A stretch of DNA of 64,000 nt from Metridium senile. Taxonomy: Eukaryota > Cnidaria > Anthozoa > Actiniaria > Metridiidae. The stretch is from assembly GCA_949775045.1 (NCBI GenBank), contig OX459097.1:7767685-7831684 (forward strand), read 5' to 3'. Position numbers and translations under genes: made by a program. The notes below the pieces were generated by a model that ran no database searches, was not told where the DNA came from, and worked only from the letters and a program-made list of their open reading frames with translations. How positions within the stretch are numbered: position 1 is the first letter of the stretch; each line of letters begins with the position of its first letter. Shown piece after piece: positions 1 through 12,060 of this stretch.

Positions 1-559
1 GTGCTTGATAGATGTTGCTATGTAGTCCTAACAACAATTAGAACCTTGTTTGAGTAAACAACAAATAAACCTATTGCATTACATATATCTGTCTCTTTTT
101 TAAATTAACTATACAACTATTTCAAATATTGGTGTCGCAATCTAAGCTATAGACCATTTTCTGAAGTCTGCAAAGGGTGTTGATATTTCTCTTGTTGTCA
201 ACTTATTCATTACATATACTTTTAAGTGTTTATGTTTCTTCACCACAACAAGTTGTTGCAGTGCTGGTAGATGATGCAAATATTTATTTAAAGAACTTGT
301 GATATAACAAATATTTATTGTGATAAAATACAAATTATGTTCATATGGCCAGCACCCTTTGCAGGCTTCAGAGAGTGGACTGTAGCTTCAAGTGTGACAA
401 CCATTTTTGAAATAGGTGTATATAGGCATTGACACTTTTGTGCATTTTCAATGAGGCATGAGGTAGATCGCCTACACTTTGTACGTCCAACATTGGTGTC
501 TGGTTGTTGTTTTTTTTCCTTTTTTTATCGAAAAATAGAACCCACTTTTACACACTTTT
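1..559. other. No gene recognised
   Basis: AT-rich sequence with homopolymer T runs. Only short chance frames are present, with no splice-flanked coding segment on either strand. Confidence 0.5.
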
Positions 560-737
560 TACTTTTTTTTTTACTTACTTATTATCTCTAAATCGCTGGC
601 TTAAGTAAAATTTGAAAATTTATTATTTCGCGGAGAAAACAGTGGTTGAATTTCAAGGCCTCAAAATAGGAAACCCGAAAATTTAACGATTTTCGAACTG
701 CTTTATTCTAAACAAATTATATATATTGTTAAAAAGC

Positions 738-1070
738 TATATATGTGGGTCTGATCCGCGGTTATATGATTTGTGTATGAGTATATATGATCGGCGCGGA
801 GTAAAGCCATTTATGTAATTGCAATTATAGAAGCCCGAAAAAAATTCGGGACTTCAACGGGATTCGAACCCATGACCTTTGCAGAACCGGTGCAATGCTC
901 TACCAACTGAGCTATGAAGCCACATATGTTGGTAGGAGGTCATTTTGTTGAGTTTATTCGACCACAAAGTACAATGTAGATATATATGTGGGTCTGATCC
1001 GCGGTTATATGATTTGTGTATGAGTATGATCGGCGCGGAGTATTGCAATTATAAAAGCCCGAAAAAAATA
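738..1070. repeat. Direct repeats bracketing a tRNA-like unit
   Basis: A segment of about 65 bases containing GTGGGTCTGATCCGCGG and GATCGGCGCGGAGTA occurs at about 741-804 and again at about 982-1042. Both copies run on into a shared TTGCAATTATA and CCCGAAAAAAAT tract. The tRNA-like unit lies between them, as expected if a tRNA-containing unit was tandemly duplicated or excised from an array. Confidence 0.7.
849..921 (-). tRNA. tRNA-Thr(GGU)-like gene or tRNA-derived repeat
   Basis: The minus strand folds into a full 73-nt cloverleaf. The acceptor GGCTTCA pairs with TGAAGTC. The D arm contains GCTCAGTTGGTAGAGC (box A-like). The anticodon stem TTGCA/TGCAA closes loop CCGGTTC, and the T arm is ATGGG-TTCGAAT-CCCGT (box B). 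A run of seven T follows a few bases downstream, matching a pol III terminator. The anticodon reads GGT, but position 33 is C instead of the usual U, and G34 Thr tRNAs are not normal in eukaryotes. It may be a SINE head or tRNA pseudogene rather than a working tRNA. No intron is seen. Confidence 0.6.
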
Positions 1071-3669
1071 CTCGTACTCGTACTCATACACAAATCATTA
1101 AGCGAATATTCGGGATCCCTGTGGTAAAACCATGTTATAACCGGATGTAAACAAAGCTTTTGAACAGGGAGAACATTATCTCATATTTCTCGCTTAATAA
1201 TAAACATTTTAGGCTGTTTCTTTGGCATAGTTTATAACACATACTGAGCTATTATCAGTTCGTTTTATGTTGAAAACAAAGGTCAAGAAGTGGGTAAACT
1301 GACGCAAAGTGCAGATTACTTGCAGTTCGCTACTTCCGGAACCTTTCTACGCTAATAACATTTCTCAATTTTCACAATTGGAAAAGTAAACCCCATATTC
1401 TTAATGCCATTGACAAGAGCTTTCTAACGATGTATAATTTGTTAATAAAAAGGCAGTTTGAAAATTGCCAAATTTTCCGGTTTTCTTGAAAAACGATATT
1501 TTGAGGCCTTGGAACACAATGGCTGTTTTCTCCACAAATAAAGGACAAATTCTGAAATATTTTTAGCCAGCGATTTAGACCTAATAACAAGGATTACTAT
1601 GATGTTTGTTTTATTTTTAAAAACATTTTCTAAGTAGAGTAAAATTGACCAAAAACACATCAAGCGGCAAAACGGGCTTCCTGTGTATTTTTCCATAAAA
1701 GAAGGCATAAAAACCATTGAAAAACACCTGAAAAGCCGCGCAAAACAAGTTTTGGACATATTTACTTCTTTATTTTGACGTGTTAATCATTATTGTGCCG
1801 AAATAATAATTTTCCAAAAAGGCGATTTTTAAGACTTTTAAAGAGATGTGCGGGCTTCCTGTGGTATGTCGTCCATGATCAAACCAAAGGAAGCCCAAAC
1901 ATTTGTTGAAAAATCAAGAAATTGCATTATTTTTAATTTCCTTTTTTGAGAGAAAAATACGATTGTACGTCAAAAGAACGAGTTATTATTAGTGCATAAA
2001 ATTTTCTGTTTATTTTCCGCTATTTTTTGTTTGGTTTTTAAGCCTTTCTTTTATCGAAAAATACACAGGAAGCCCGTTTTACCATTCGATGTGTTTTTGG
2101 TCAATTTTATCTTATTTAGGAAATAGTTTTAAAAATAAAACAACCATGATTGTAAACCTTGCTATTAGCTTTAAATTGCTGGCTAAAAACATTTCAGAAT
2201 TGTTGCTTATTTCGTGGAGAAAATAGCGGTTGAATTCCAAGGCCTTAAATAGCGTTTTTAGAGGAAACCCAAATTTTTGCAATTTTCAAACTGCCTTTTT
2301 ATAAACAAACTGTACATCACTGGAAAGCTCTTGAGCTTGGCAGCAATAATATGGAGTTTGGTTTACGTAATCTATAAGATTAACAAAGTTATTAGCTTGG
2401 AAAGGTTCCGGAAGTAGAGAACTGCAAGTACTTTGCACATTGTGTCAGTTAACCTACTTCGGGGCCTTTGTTTTCATTTAAATTCGAATAGCAGATACTT
2501 GTACGATAATGATACATACTGGCAAAACGTTGTTGAAAAAAATTCAGGATTTAGCGAGAAAAATTGCTTTAAAGTTTCCCCTTTGGGTAACGTCTTTATT
2601 CGGGATCCCTGTGGTAGAACCATGTTATAACCGGATGTAAACAAAGCTTTTGAACAGGGAGAACACTATCTCGTATTTCTCAATAAATAATACACATTTT
2701 AGGCTGTTTCTTTGGCATAGTTTATAACACATACTGAGCTATTATCAGTTCGTTTTTTGTTGAAAACAAAGGTCAAGAAGTGGGTAAACTGACGCAAAGT
2801 GCACATTACTTGCAGTTCGCTACTTCCGGAACCTTTCTACGCTAATAACATTTCTCAATTTTCACAATTGGAAAAGTAAACCTCATATTCTTAATGCCAT
2901 TGACAAGAGCTTTCTAACGATGTATAATTTGTTAATAAAAAGGCAGTTTGAAAATTGCCAAATTTTCTGGTTTTCTTGAAAAACGGTATTTTGAGGCCTT
3001 GGAACACAACGGCTATTTTCTCCACGAAATAAGCACAAATTCTGAAATATTTTTAACCAGCGATTTAGGACTAATACCAAGGATTACTATAATATTTGTT
3101 TTATTTTTAAAAACATTTTCTAAGTATGGTAAAATTGACCAAAAACACATCAAGCGGCAAAACGGGCTTCCTGTGTATTTTTCGATAAAACAAGACATAA
3201 AAATCGGTGAAAAAACACCTGAAAAGCCGCGCAAAACAAGTTTTGGACATATTTACTCCTTTATTTTGACGTGTTTATCATTATTGTGCCGAAATAATAA
3301 ATTTCAAAATAGTCCATTTTTGTGATAATTGAAAATATTTGTGGGCTCCCTGTGGTAACATCAATCACAGGAAACCCGAAGGTTCATGTTTTTGAGATAT
3401 ATAGAATACATAATTTTTTTTTTGTATATATATATATGTTTTTTCAAAAGAGAGATTTTATATCATCGCTATTTTTGGTTTATTTTTATGCCTCGTTTTG
3501 AGGATTACTACACAGGATGCCCAATTCACAGCTTTAGGGTATGTATATACAGTCAATTGCAGAGAGGGTGCTGTAGTAATGTTATTTAGTATGTATAATG
3601 ATCATGATTTCGAAATAATTACTCACAACATATATTACAACCTTGCCATAAATAATAATAATAATAATC

Positions 3670-3675
3670 TTTATT
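3670..3675 (-). terminator. Candidate poly(A) signal of the MEI4-like gene
   Basis: AATAAA on the minus strand lies about 100 bases after the stop codon of the MEI4-like gene. It is followed by an (ATT)n run, which is also how LINE tails end, so the signal could be repeat-derived. A second AATAAA overlaps the stop codon itself at about 3774-3779. Confidence 0.4.
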
Positions 3676-3776
3676 ACTTATAATGCGCAATTATCTATGT
3701 ATGTGCATAATCAAATGCGCCAAAAATAATAATCAAATAAATAATAAGCCAACAGTTTAGTGTTTCCTTTTTTTAT

Positions 3777-6700
3777 TCATTGCTCAAGTAATGCCAATAG
3801 ACGCCACACAGCAGATGCAAATACAGGATACGATCTTGATATGTGAACTACACTATCTTCCATTAGACCTTTTAATTGCTGTTTCACTAAAGAACAAAAC
3901 CAAAAAAAGATGAACAATTACAATCACCTAAGCCCATGGTGCAGTGGGCACAGGGACAGGATAAGATGAGGTAGGATTAGGAGAGACTGGTATGGAGGTA
4001 TGGAGGTGAAAGTATGATAGGGGAGTATTGGGCAAAAGGAGGGCAAGGAGAACAGAGAGGACAGGTTAGCATGGGGTAGTGCTAGTGGGAGTGGAGGACA
4101 AGGTAGGATTGGGTAACATTAGGGGGAGTGGAGGGCAAGGAGGGGGTAGCACTAAGGAGAGTGGAGGGCAAGGAGGACAGGATAGGATTGGGTAGGGTAG
4201 GGCTGGGAAAGAGGAGAGCAGAGGACAGGTAAGGATGTTGTTGCGCTAGTGGGAGTGGAGGGCAAGGTAGGATGGGGTAGCGCTAAGGAGAGTGGAGGGA
4301 AAGGAGGACAGGGTAGGATTGGGGTAGAGTTGGGGAAGAAGAGAGGAAGAGATTAAGGTATGGAGGTCAAGGTATGATGGGGGAGCATTGGACAAGAGGA
4401 GGACAGGGAGGACCGGTAAAGATGTGGTAGAGCTGTGAAAGAGGAGAACAGTGAGGACAGGGTTGCACTAGGGGGAGTGGAGGACAAGGAGGACATCCCT
4501 GGTAGGATGGTGTAGCGCTAGTGGAATAAGACGAGAAAGTGGCTTGGGGTAGTGGAGGGCATGGATGACATTGTAGGATGTGACATGATAGGAGGAAGGG
4601 AGGGTAAGGAGGACAGGGTAAGCTAGGATTAGGGCTGGAGGAGGAGGAGGGCAGGGCACTGAGAACAGGGTAGGATGGGTTATTGCTAAGGAAGGAGATG
4701 GGGACACCAGAAAGTGGAGTGTAGGAAGGACAAGGTAGGATTGAGTAGGACCTGGGGAGGGCTGGGCAGTGAGGACAGGCTAGGATTGAGAAGGGTTGGG
4801 GGCAGGGCAGGGCAGGGCAGGCAGAACAGGGTAGGATGGGCTAGTACTAAGGAAAGAGATGGGGAGACCAGAAAGTTGAGTGTAGGGAGGACATGTTGGA
4901 TTGGATAGGACCTGGGGAGGGTTGGGCAGTGAGGACAGGCTAGAATTGAGTAGGCTAGGGGCAGACAGGGATGACAGGGTAGGATAGGGTAGGGATAGAG
5001 GAAGGGGAGAGCAGAAGGGACCGGATAGGGTGGGGTAGGTCTAGGGATAGTGGAGGGCAAGGAGGACAACTTAGGATGGGATAGCGCTAGTGGAAGTGAA
5101 TACAAGGACTGGAGGGTAGGGATGCATCCTTCCTAGTTGTCTTTTCAATAAATTCAGAGTAAGCCCAATCAGTTGTATTAACACTTACCCTCTAGAGGAC
5201 AAACATCTTTGTGTACTGCATTGGTGAATATCTGTTCAATGGACCACATCACTAGATACACATTCTCATACTCGTGTACTTTACTGTGCAGTGTAACATG
5301 CCCTTAGAGTAGATTAACACACTATTACCACAAACCCACTGGTTATCATCATCTTATTCAATATTATTATAATAATCATAATCTACGCTGTCATCATGAC
5401 CATCATCACATCAATGTTATTGTTGTTATCTTTGTCATCACTATGCTGTCATTATTATTGCCATGTAGTGTTTGTTATCACCACTATTATCATGTTGCGA
5501 TCATCATTATCATCACCATCAAGGTTTTGCCATCATCATCACCATGTTACATTGTCATAATCATAATCATCATCATCATCATCATTTTTTCCATCATAAT
5601 TATTACCACCATCATCACATTGTTGTCATCACTATCACTATCACTATCACTATCATCACCACTACCATTTCTTTTCTATCTTAGTCTAAAACTGTTTGTT
5701 TGATTGTGTTTTTTATTTCATTGCTTGCTTGTTTGTTTGATTGTTTCTTTGCTTGCTTGTTTGTTTGATTGTTTCTTTGCTTGTTTGATTTGTTTCTTGG
5801 AGTGATTTTTTTACTTTTTTTGAATATTTCATGTTGATTCTTACCATGGATGACATCTTGCAATTTTGCGGAAAACATAACAACACATGACATAAGGCAG
5901 CAGAGGACACCATCTCGTATTACATGACAACATCCAAGAAAAACTAATAGTTTAGCTATATTGTTAGAATACTGAAAGAAAAAAAGAATACAATAAAGCA
6001 AGAGAAAATCACCAGTAACACACCAATCAAATTATGAATAAAATTAGCCAGTTCGTTTACAGTGAGGACACTCTATCCATGAAAACTTGGAACTTTTCAG
6101 TTACCATTTTATAAAAAAATTTCTGCAGCAAAACCTCTATATATGAAGCATTTGGTTTAAAAAACACAGTGTGTTCACGTAAAAATTATTTCTAATCAAT
6201 TCGCTAAAGGGATTTTGGGTATTACATTTGCCAAATAATTGTTCACAGGTGTCATAATGTAAGTACTCTATTATACTAGTATGTGCCACCATTTTATTAA
6301 TTCCTTTACTGAAATTATGCATTATTTTCTAATACCTCAGTCTGTTTGCAGCATATCATCTCATTGGCAAGGTGTTCCACTAGACTCAATACTTGGCCCT
6401 TAATCTCAGAATGGTGCTTGGGTAGACTTGGTGACTTTAATGTATCTAGAAAATAACAAACAATGAAAGAACCATGAAATAATGCTGATCTTTATGTATT
6501 TTCTTTTTTCAATCAGTACAGCTAGTCAATGGGAATTTAGCCTGTTTGCAAAATTAACTCTCTTAAATACAGTCTGCAAATTATTGTCCTTTCTTCTCCT
6601 CTCTCCTCCCCCTCCCCCCCCCCCCCCCCCCCCCCCAATCCCCCAAAGCCACCATGCAGGCTACACAGTTCGTTTATGTGTTAAAGATAGCAGCTCACCT

Positions 6701-9513
6701 ATAATTCCATTGATACAAGACTGTAGGATTCTATCTGGTAGTGATAATAAAGTTTCTCCTTTTCTCAATACTTAAAACAGTAAATAAATCAAAGCATTAC
6801 CATAACACTAACAAATACATTATACAAAGTACAACACAGCATCTCACAACACAATTAAGCCTGGCACAGCTTGGCATATGACAGCTTGGCACAGCACAGC
6901 ACAGCTTAGCACAGCACAGCACAGCACAGCACAGCACAGCACAGCACAGCACAGCACAGCACAGCACAGCACAGCACAGCACAGCACAGCACAGCACAGC
7001 ACAGCACAGCACAGCACAGCACAGCACAGCACAGCACAGCACAGCACAGCACAGCACAGCACAGCACAGCACAGCACAGCACAGCACAGCACAGCACAGC
7101 ACAGCACAGCACAGCACAACACAGCACAGCACAGCACAGAAAAAAAATATTAACAGAAATGCATAAAACAGGTTCCCATTTAAATCTGTACTTTCCCATT
7201 TAAATCTGTACTAATGCAAATTTTATAAACACACAGATCAACCAATCAGAGAAGTTCACTTCAGGATTAATATACTCTGATTGGTTGATCTGTGTGTTTA
7301 GCACACATCAACACAATTCGCATAAGTACAGATTTAAATGGGAAAGTACAGATTTAAATGGGAACCTGTTATAAATGCTTGCTGGCTTACATTGGACGAT
7401 TTTATCTAGAGTTTTCTTGACAAGACTGGTATAATCCTCAGGAAAACTTGATGTTGACTTGTTTTGGCAGAAAAACGATACTAGGAAAAAAATAAAGGTC
7501 ATCAATATCAACATCACTACAATGTCACCAGTACCTTCACTGTCACCATCATTGTCTCTATCCCTATCGCCATCACTAGATAACCATCATTGTCAGATCA
7601 AGGGGGTTTCCCTTCAGGCACCGGCCACCCCCCTAGAGCCACAATTTCTAGAAATTTAGGGACCAGAGACCAAATAAAACCTTAAGAGCCCTTTATTTGC
7701 AAAAGGGACACCCCCTGACAAATTTCTGGATCCACACCTGACCATCATAGCAACAACAAAACAATCATCCTATGACCTTGCTCTGACCATCTGTTATTTG
7801 GTGTTTGTAATTCCTGATGGCACCCTCACACATATTTTGATATAATAATTTATATTATGCTTTAATTAGAAAATACTTACCTTGTCTTAACAATTAAGAG
7901 TTTGTTCCTTCATGTATATCTGATGAGGGGGTGGGGTGAATATTACTAACAGTACTTTCAATGTCATGTACTAATGGAAGTTTCTGGAATCACATTCTTT
8001 AATCAAACAATACTTACTTTGTCTTAAGAATTCAGCATGTCTTTGTAAAGTATTTATTTCATGTCTTTCAGTTTTTTCATTGTCTGATGAGGGGGGTGGA
8101 GTGAGTAAAGTGTTTTCAATGTCATCTACTAACAGAAGGTTCTGGGATCTTGTGTTGTGTTCTCTTGATTCAAGTTGTGCTTTTAATATATCTTGTTTGG
8201 CATGGATTAGTTCAGAAGTGAGATCTCTAATCTTTGATAATAAAGCAAGCAGATAAAGTTGAGTCAAATAAAATGTTAAAGACATTTTATTGTTATTATA
8301 ATTTCTATTGTTTATTACTATAATTGTTAATTGTTTTTGCTAAGATGTTCATAACATTCTGATGAAAACTAACACAGATGTAATGTCATTGTTATTGTTA
8401 TTTCTATTGTTTTTATCATTGTTATTGTTTTTTTTCTATTGTTTTTAAAAGTCATTGTTATTGTCATTGTTATTGCTATTGTTTTTAAAAGTCATTGTTA
8501 TTGTCATTGTTGACAATGACAATACGTACCTGAATTGAATAACAATAACAATAGCTGAATAACAACAACAATAGCTAAATAACAACAACAATAGCTAAAT
8601 AACTATAACAATAGCTAAATAACAATAACAATAGCTAAATAACAATAATAGCTAAATAGAAATAACAATAGCTGAATAACAATAGCTTATTTATAACAAC
8701 AATAGCTAAATAACAATATCAATAACAATAGCTAAATAACAATAACAATAGCTAAAATTATAACAAAAACAATAGCTAAATAACAATAACAATAGCTAAA
8801 ATTATAACAAAAACAATAGCTAAATAACAATAACAATAGCTAAAATTATAACAAAAACAATAGCTAAATAACAAAAACAATAGCTGAATAACAATAGCTA
8901 GGGACTGGTCATAAAGTATAGGGGGGGGGGGGTGGGCCGGAAAAAATGGTGGGGTGGGCCATAATTTTTGAGCATGAAAGAGGGGGTTAGCCATGAAAAA
9001 TTAGGCAATACACTGGGGGTAATTGTGGTGCATTGTATAGGAGTGGGCTACGTGTAACTATGCATAGACTAAAGGGTGGGCCAATAAAAATCATTCCTTG
9101 GGAATTCTGAATTTTACTTTATGACCAGTCCCTAAATAACAATAGTTAATATATAACAATAACAATAGCTGAATAACAATGACAATGACAAAAACAATAT
9201 AAAAACCATGATGAACAATGATAAAAACAATGACAATAACTATAAATAACAATTACAAAAACAATAACAATTAATAGCAATTACTATTGTTATTGTCATT
9301 GTTTTTGTCATTATTAATGTCATTGTTATGTTTTTTTCATTTTTTTATCATTGTTATTGCTATTTTTTTGTTATTGTTATTCAGCTATTGTATGTACAAT
9401 TTTCTCACCTTGTTTTCACATTGTTCATCTTTATCTTTTAGCATTTTCATAAGTATCTTAGTGTATTCCTTTGCTGTGGTATTTGGTGGTTTGTTCTTAA
9501 TGATAACATTAGC
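3777..9513 (-). CDS. MEI4-like meiotic double-strand-break protein, first exon not found
   Basis: Seven minus-strand exons join in one frame: 9409-9513, 8018-8231, 7391-7480, 6699-6770, 6336-6445, 5845-5971 and 3777-3886, in phases 0,0,1,1,1,0,1, ending in TGA. Together they encode 275 residues. All have AG acceptors and GT donors, and several have clear pyrimidine tracts (for example TTTTTTTCTTTCAG before 5971). The first exon reads ANVIIKNKPPNTTAKEYTKI, which matches the N-terminal block of vertebrate MEI4 (a basic KP segment followed by a REYT-like motif). A coiled coil (exon 8018-8231) and helical, leucine-rich exons follow, ending in LLALLEQ. MEI4 works with REC114 and MEI1 on meiotic chromosome axes to promote SPO11 breaks. 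A short 5' exon with the start codon should lie above 9513, but I could not place it. The gene structure is well supported; the family name rests on remembered similarity. Confidence 0.72.
3950..5110. repeat. GA-rich minisatellite in the last MEI4-like intron
   Basis: Degenerate units such as GAGTGGAGGGCAAGGAGGACA and GGTAGGATTGGGTAG recur for over 1 kb. Long proline- and leucine-rich frames on the opposite strand arise only from this composition. The array lies in the intron 3887-5844. Confidence 0.85.
5345..5680. repeat. ATC/ATT simple repeat
   Basis: Repeated ATCATC, ATTATT and TCACTA trinucleotides and hexanucleotides fill this intronic stretch. A GTTTGATTGTTTC(TTTGCTTGC) run follows at about 5695-5800. 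No coding signal is present. Confidence 0.85.
6606..6636. repeat. Poly-C tract
   Basis: A run of C interrupted only once, in the MEI4-like intron between exons 6336-6445 and 6699-6770. Confidence 0.9.
6908..7139. repeat. (AGCAC)n pentanucleotide array
   Basis: About 46 nearly perfect copies of AGCAC, with one variant near 7119, lie in a MEI4-like intron. The frames encoding HSTAQ or VLCCA repeats on the two strands are by-products: a five-base repeat unit keeps all three frames open. Confidence 0.95.
7167..7370. mobile_element. Hairpin MITE-like element
   Basis: Outer arms (AACAGGTTCCC, then two copies of CCCATTTAAATCTGTACT) are reverse-complemented at the right end (AGTACAGATTTAAATGGG twice, then GGGAACCTGTT). 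An inner pair AACACACAGATCAACCAATC / GATTGGTTGATCTGTGTGTT adds a second stem. No coding capacity. It sits in a MEI4-like intron. Confidence 0.75.
7880..7985 (-). pseudogene. Decayed duplicate of a MEI4-like exon end
   Basis: On the minus strand this repeats the 3' half of exon 8018-8231, including the CACCCCACCCCCTCATCAGA core and a GTTAAGACAAG donor followed by GTAAGTATT. The reading frame here hits a stop (ACAAACTCTTAA) before the donor. It looks like a short tandem duplication of an exon end and its 5' splice site that is no longer coding. Confidence 0.55.
8370..9385. repeat. (ATAACAATAGCTAA)n minisatellite with an inverted half
   Basis: The left part has ATTGTTATTGTC units, the middle has many AATAACAATAGCTAA units, and the right end returns to ATTGTTATTGTC. 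The array is therefore partly an inverted repeat that could fold. A non-repeat block at about 8900-9130 begins with GGGACTGGTC and ends with GACCAGTCCC, so it is itself a short TIR insertion. The whole lies in the intron between MEI4-like exons 8018-8231 and 9409-9513. Confidence 0.85.
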
Positions 9514-9737
9514 CTGTGTAGACAGAAATATTGAAGATAAACATATGCATTGACAATAACTATTATAGAGAAAGTATTAAATACCTAACACTTTGTCCTA
9601 CCAGAATTTATTGTTTTGTAATTCAAGAACAGAGTGTAAATTGCTTTGTGCTATTTAAATATATTGGTAGTACATATATGTTATAACAAACAAGCAGAAT
9701 TTTAAAGCTTAGAAAAATGTTAAAAGTTGAGAAATGA

Positions 9738-9868
9738 CAGAAGGAACTTGTAGTAACATGTGCGTTCTAGCATAAAGAATTGGTCTGCATTAATAAGTAT
9801 AATAGTAAACGTTTTTCAGGTCTAATCTTCAACCTAAAATAGAAATAAAATATCTTATCTATACATGT
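9738..9868. repeat. Dispersed repeat, copy 1
   Basis: GGAACTTGTAGTAA, GTGCGTTCTAGCATAAAG, AATTGGTC and TAATAAGTATAATAGTAAAC occur in the same order at 44393-44520. Both copies lie next to an ATTGTTATTGTC satellite, so the satellite and this flank probably belong to one repeat family. Confidence 0.75.
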
Positions 9869-9869
9869 A

Positions 9870-11930
9870 TCCAGGTGATCTCGCTTCGAAGCGCGCAAAG
9901 GATTGTTTGTCAAAACGAACAGTTCCAAACTGGCACCTCGGGAAAAAAAGGATTTCGGTAACTTTTAGTCATTTGCATTTTTTTTTTATTTATTTTATTA
10001 TCGCTGATAGAGCAATAGAGAAATTTTTTTTTCCAAATTATATATAATTTTTTAATGTAAATTTAAGTTATATTAAGGACGTATTTATAGAGAGTTAACA
10101 CGGGAAACATGCAACTCCCTCGAACAACGCCATCTTGGAATTGTTGGCGATGCGACAAAAATGCTTCTGATTGGTTTATATTAGCCGGAAGTGCGCACGC
10201 GAAATCACTTGGATGTATATATAATGTGTACCAATGCAAAATTTAAAAAAAAAAAAAATGAATGAGCCTTGTAACAACTTCAGGTCCTGTTGTAAAGTTA
10301 AAGCAAGCCTCAGACATGTCCATGAATTGCTCAAGGATGAATCCTCTGTAAGAACAAAACCAACAAAGAAACAGAGGATTTCACGGTTCTCTGAAGGGTG
10401 AGATTGCAGAAGCATTGTTGTCTTCTAAAGAAATGTATATAATTGGCTCTGCATAATGTTTCTACAATTCAGCACCTCCCAGTCTTGGGTTGTTGCGTCG
10501 TGTACGGGTTAACCAAGTACGTCATAGGTTTTCAAACACACAAGTGGGATTTTGGTTGTCCTCACTAAGAAAAAAAAACGAGAAAGAGATGCTGCCAGGG
10601 TGATTCGAACCCTGACCCTTCAGTGCCAAATGCTTAATACTATGCCTATCCCAACCCTCACCCTAAATCGAGGGTGCTAATGGGGGTACCCAAATTTCAT
10701 TAAGTTAAATATTAACTTTCCAATATTAACGGCAAAAATCAGAGCAAAATAATCGTTGTTTTTTATATTAATCACTTAATTATCATTTGGTAATCATCAA
10801 CGGTATTATTCAAATTTATTTCTATAAAAGGCTGACCCTTTGTCCTCTTCTCTGTAGAATCATTTGACCACGCCACTTGCACTCGAGGCCATTTGGGGTG
10901 GACCATTAGAAGTTGGCAGAGGGTGGGGGGTTGTCAATTCCCAAAATAAAAAACGTGCATGGCCAATGCATCAAAAAAAATCCTGCTCAGAGCCAAGCTA
11001 AAAAAAAACCTTGCAGAACCTCGAGGGGTAGCGAATGGTAAAATTTTAAAATCCGAGCCTGAGATTCTAGAAATATATCAGCTCATATATTTACTCTATT
11101 TTAAAATCTGAGACTTTGAGACATCAAAAATGCGAAAATCCGAGACTTTGACACTGATCAAAAACATGAAAATCTGAGAATTTGAGACATGATAACTAAA
11201 TGATAATTAAATCGCCCGAAAGTTAGCTGAACAAAGTCGCGAAGTAGCTGCATGTTGTACCAGACTAATAAATAAAACGGAAAAACAGGATTTTAATCAT
11301 TAAAACACAAACAGTTGTTTTCGCTTTGGATTTCAGAGAAGAAAATTTGGTCGAAGAAAAAATCTTGCACAACCCGGGCGGCAAAAAAAATAACCTGCAC
11401 AAAAATATTGCCACCCACCAACCCCAACCCCCCCTCCCCCTCCCCCTAACCACTCAGCTACGAATTGAATTCGGTTGGTTGTCCCTCCTTTTTTGTCATA
11501 TTTAAATGATATGTATAATTAGTATGCACAAAAGGATATCTATATTATAATATAACTATACTACCGAAGAGGTACGAATAGCAGCCGAATTAATTTGCAT
11601 ATTTGAATAGAACCCCCCTGACAATTCCCGTACACGACGCTACAACCCAGTCTAGCATGCTGTCAAAACTCTTGGCACTCGTTCTGAGCAAGACTCGACA
11701 CAAAAACCCATTTACGGCTTTTTTTCTCACTTACCAAAGCAACTTTAACATTGAAGAGATAACTTGCTTCTTGTTCACACGTTTCCATTGGTTTTCGTTG
11801 GTAAAATAGTTTAATATATGAAGCTATTTCAACTTGTCGACAATTTCTCTGTAGGTACAGCAAATCCTACAAGGCGTTACTACCGGTACCACAGGAACCC
11901 CAAATAGGTTGGGAGCTCGGGCTTCCTGTG
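9870..11930. other. No gene recognised; upstream of the MEI4-like gene
   Basis: Contains short homopolymers, a purine-rich tract near 11410-11450 and a CCACAGGAACCCC end resembling the repeat family at 560-3375. The missing first MEI4-like exon may lie here. An ATG in a good context (CCAAGATGG, minus strand near 10130) has only a 12-codon frame, and no matching donor was found. Confidence 0.4.
10592..10650 (-). repeat. tRNA-like 3' half (SINE fragment)
   Basis: The minus strand carries GTCAGGGTTCGAATCACCCT, a pol III box B and T-arm-like sequence, followed by GGCAGCA. No complete cloverleaf forms, so this is probably a tRNA-derived SINE remnant. Confidence 0.4.
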
Positions 11931-11954
11931 TTATTTTTTAACTACAAACAATGA

Positions 11955-12060
11955 CACGGACGATCATGATGATGATAATAAAGACTGTGACGACGACTAT
12001 GATGAAACGACGACGACAATGATGAAACGACGACGACAATGATGATGGTGATTATGAAGA
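11955..12060. repeat. (GACGATGAT)n simple repeat
   Basis: Repeated GATGAAACGACGACGACAAT and GATGATGAT units. Non-coding. Confidence 0.8.

Larger units (their letters stand above)
560..3375. repeat. Cluster of direct and inverted copies of one repeat family
   Basis: A unit of about 750 bases begins near 1109 with CGGGATCCCTGTGGTA and is repeated almost unchanged from about 2601. Between them, roughly 2030-2460 is the same sequence in reverse orientation, and a weaker reverse copy lies at about 565-715. The phrase GGGCTTCCTGTG recurs at copy ends, and related ends appear near 3341 and 11915. The open frames inside (for example 2948-3325) are not conserved as protein between copies, so I regard the block as non-coding mobile DNA of a foldback or MITE kind. 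Confidence 0.7.

Noticed and set aside
4468..5105. Pro/Leu/Ser-rich minus-strand frames
   Set aside because: Composition artefact of the GA-rich minisatellite.
6797..7199. Long frames of HSTAQ and VLCCA repeats on both strands
   Set aside because: A five-base repeat keeps all frames open. The array is flanked by MEI4-like exons and is intronic.
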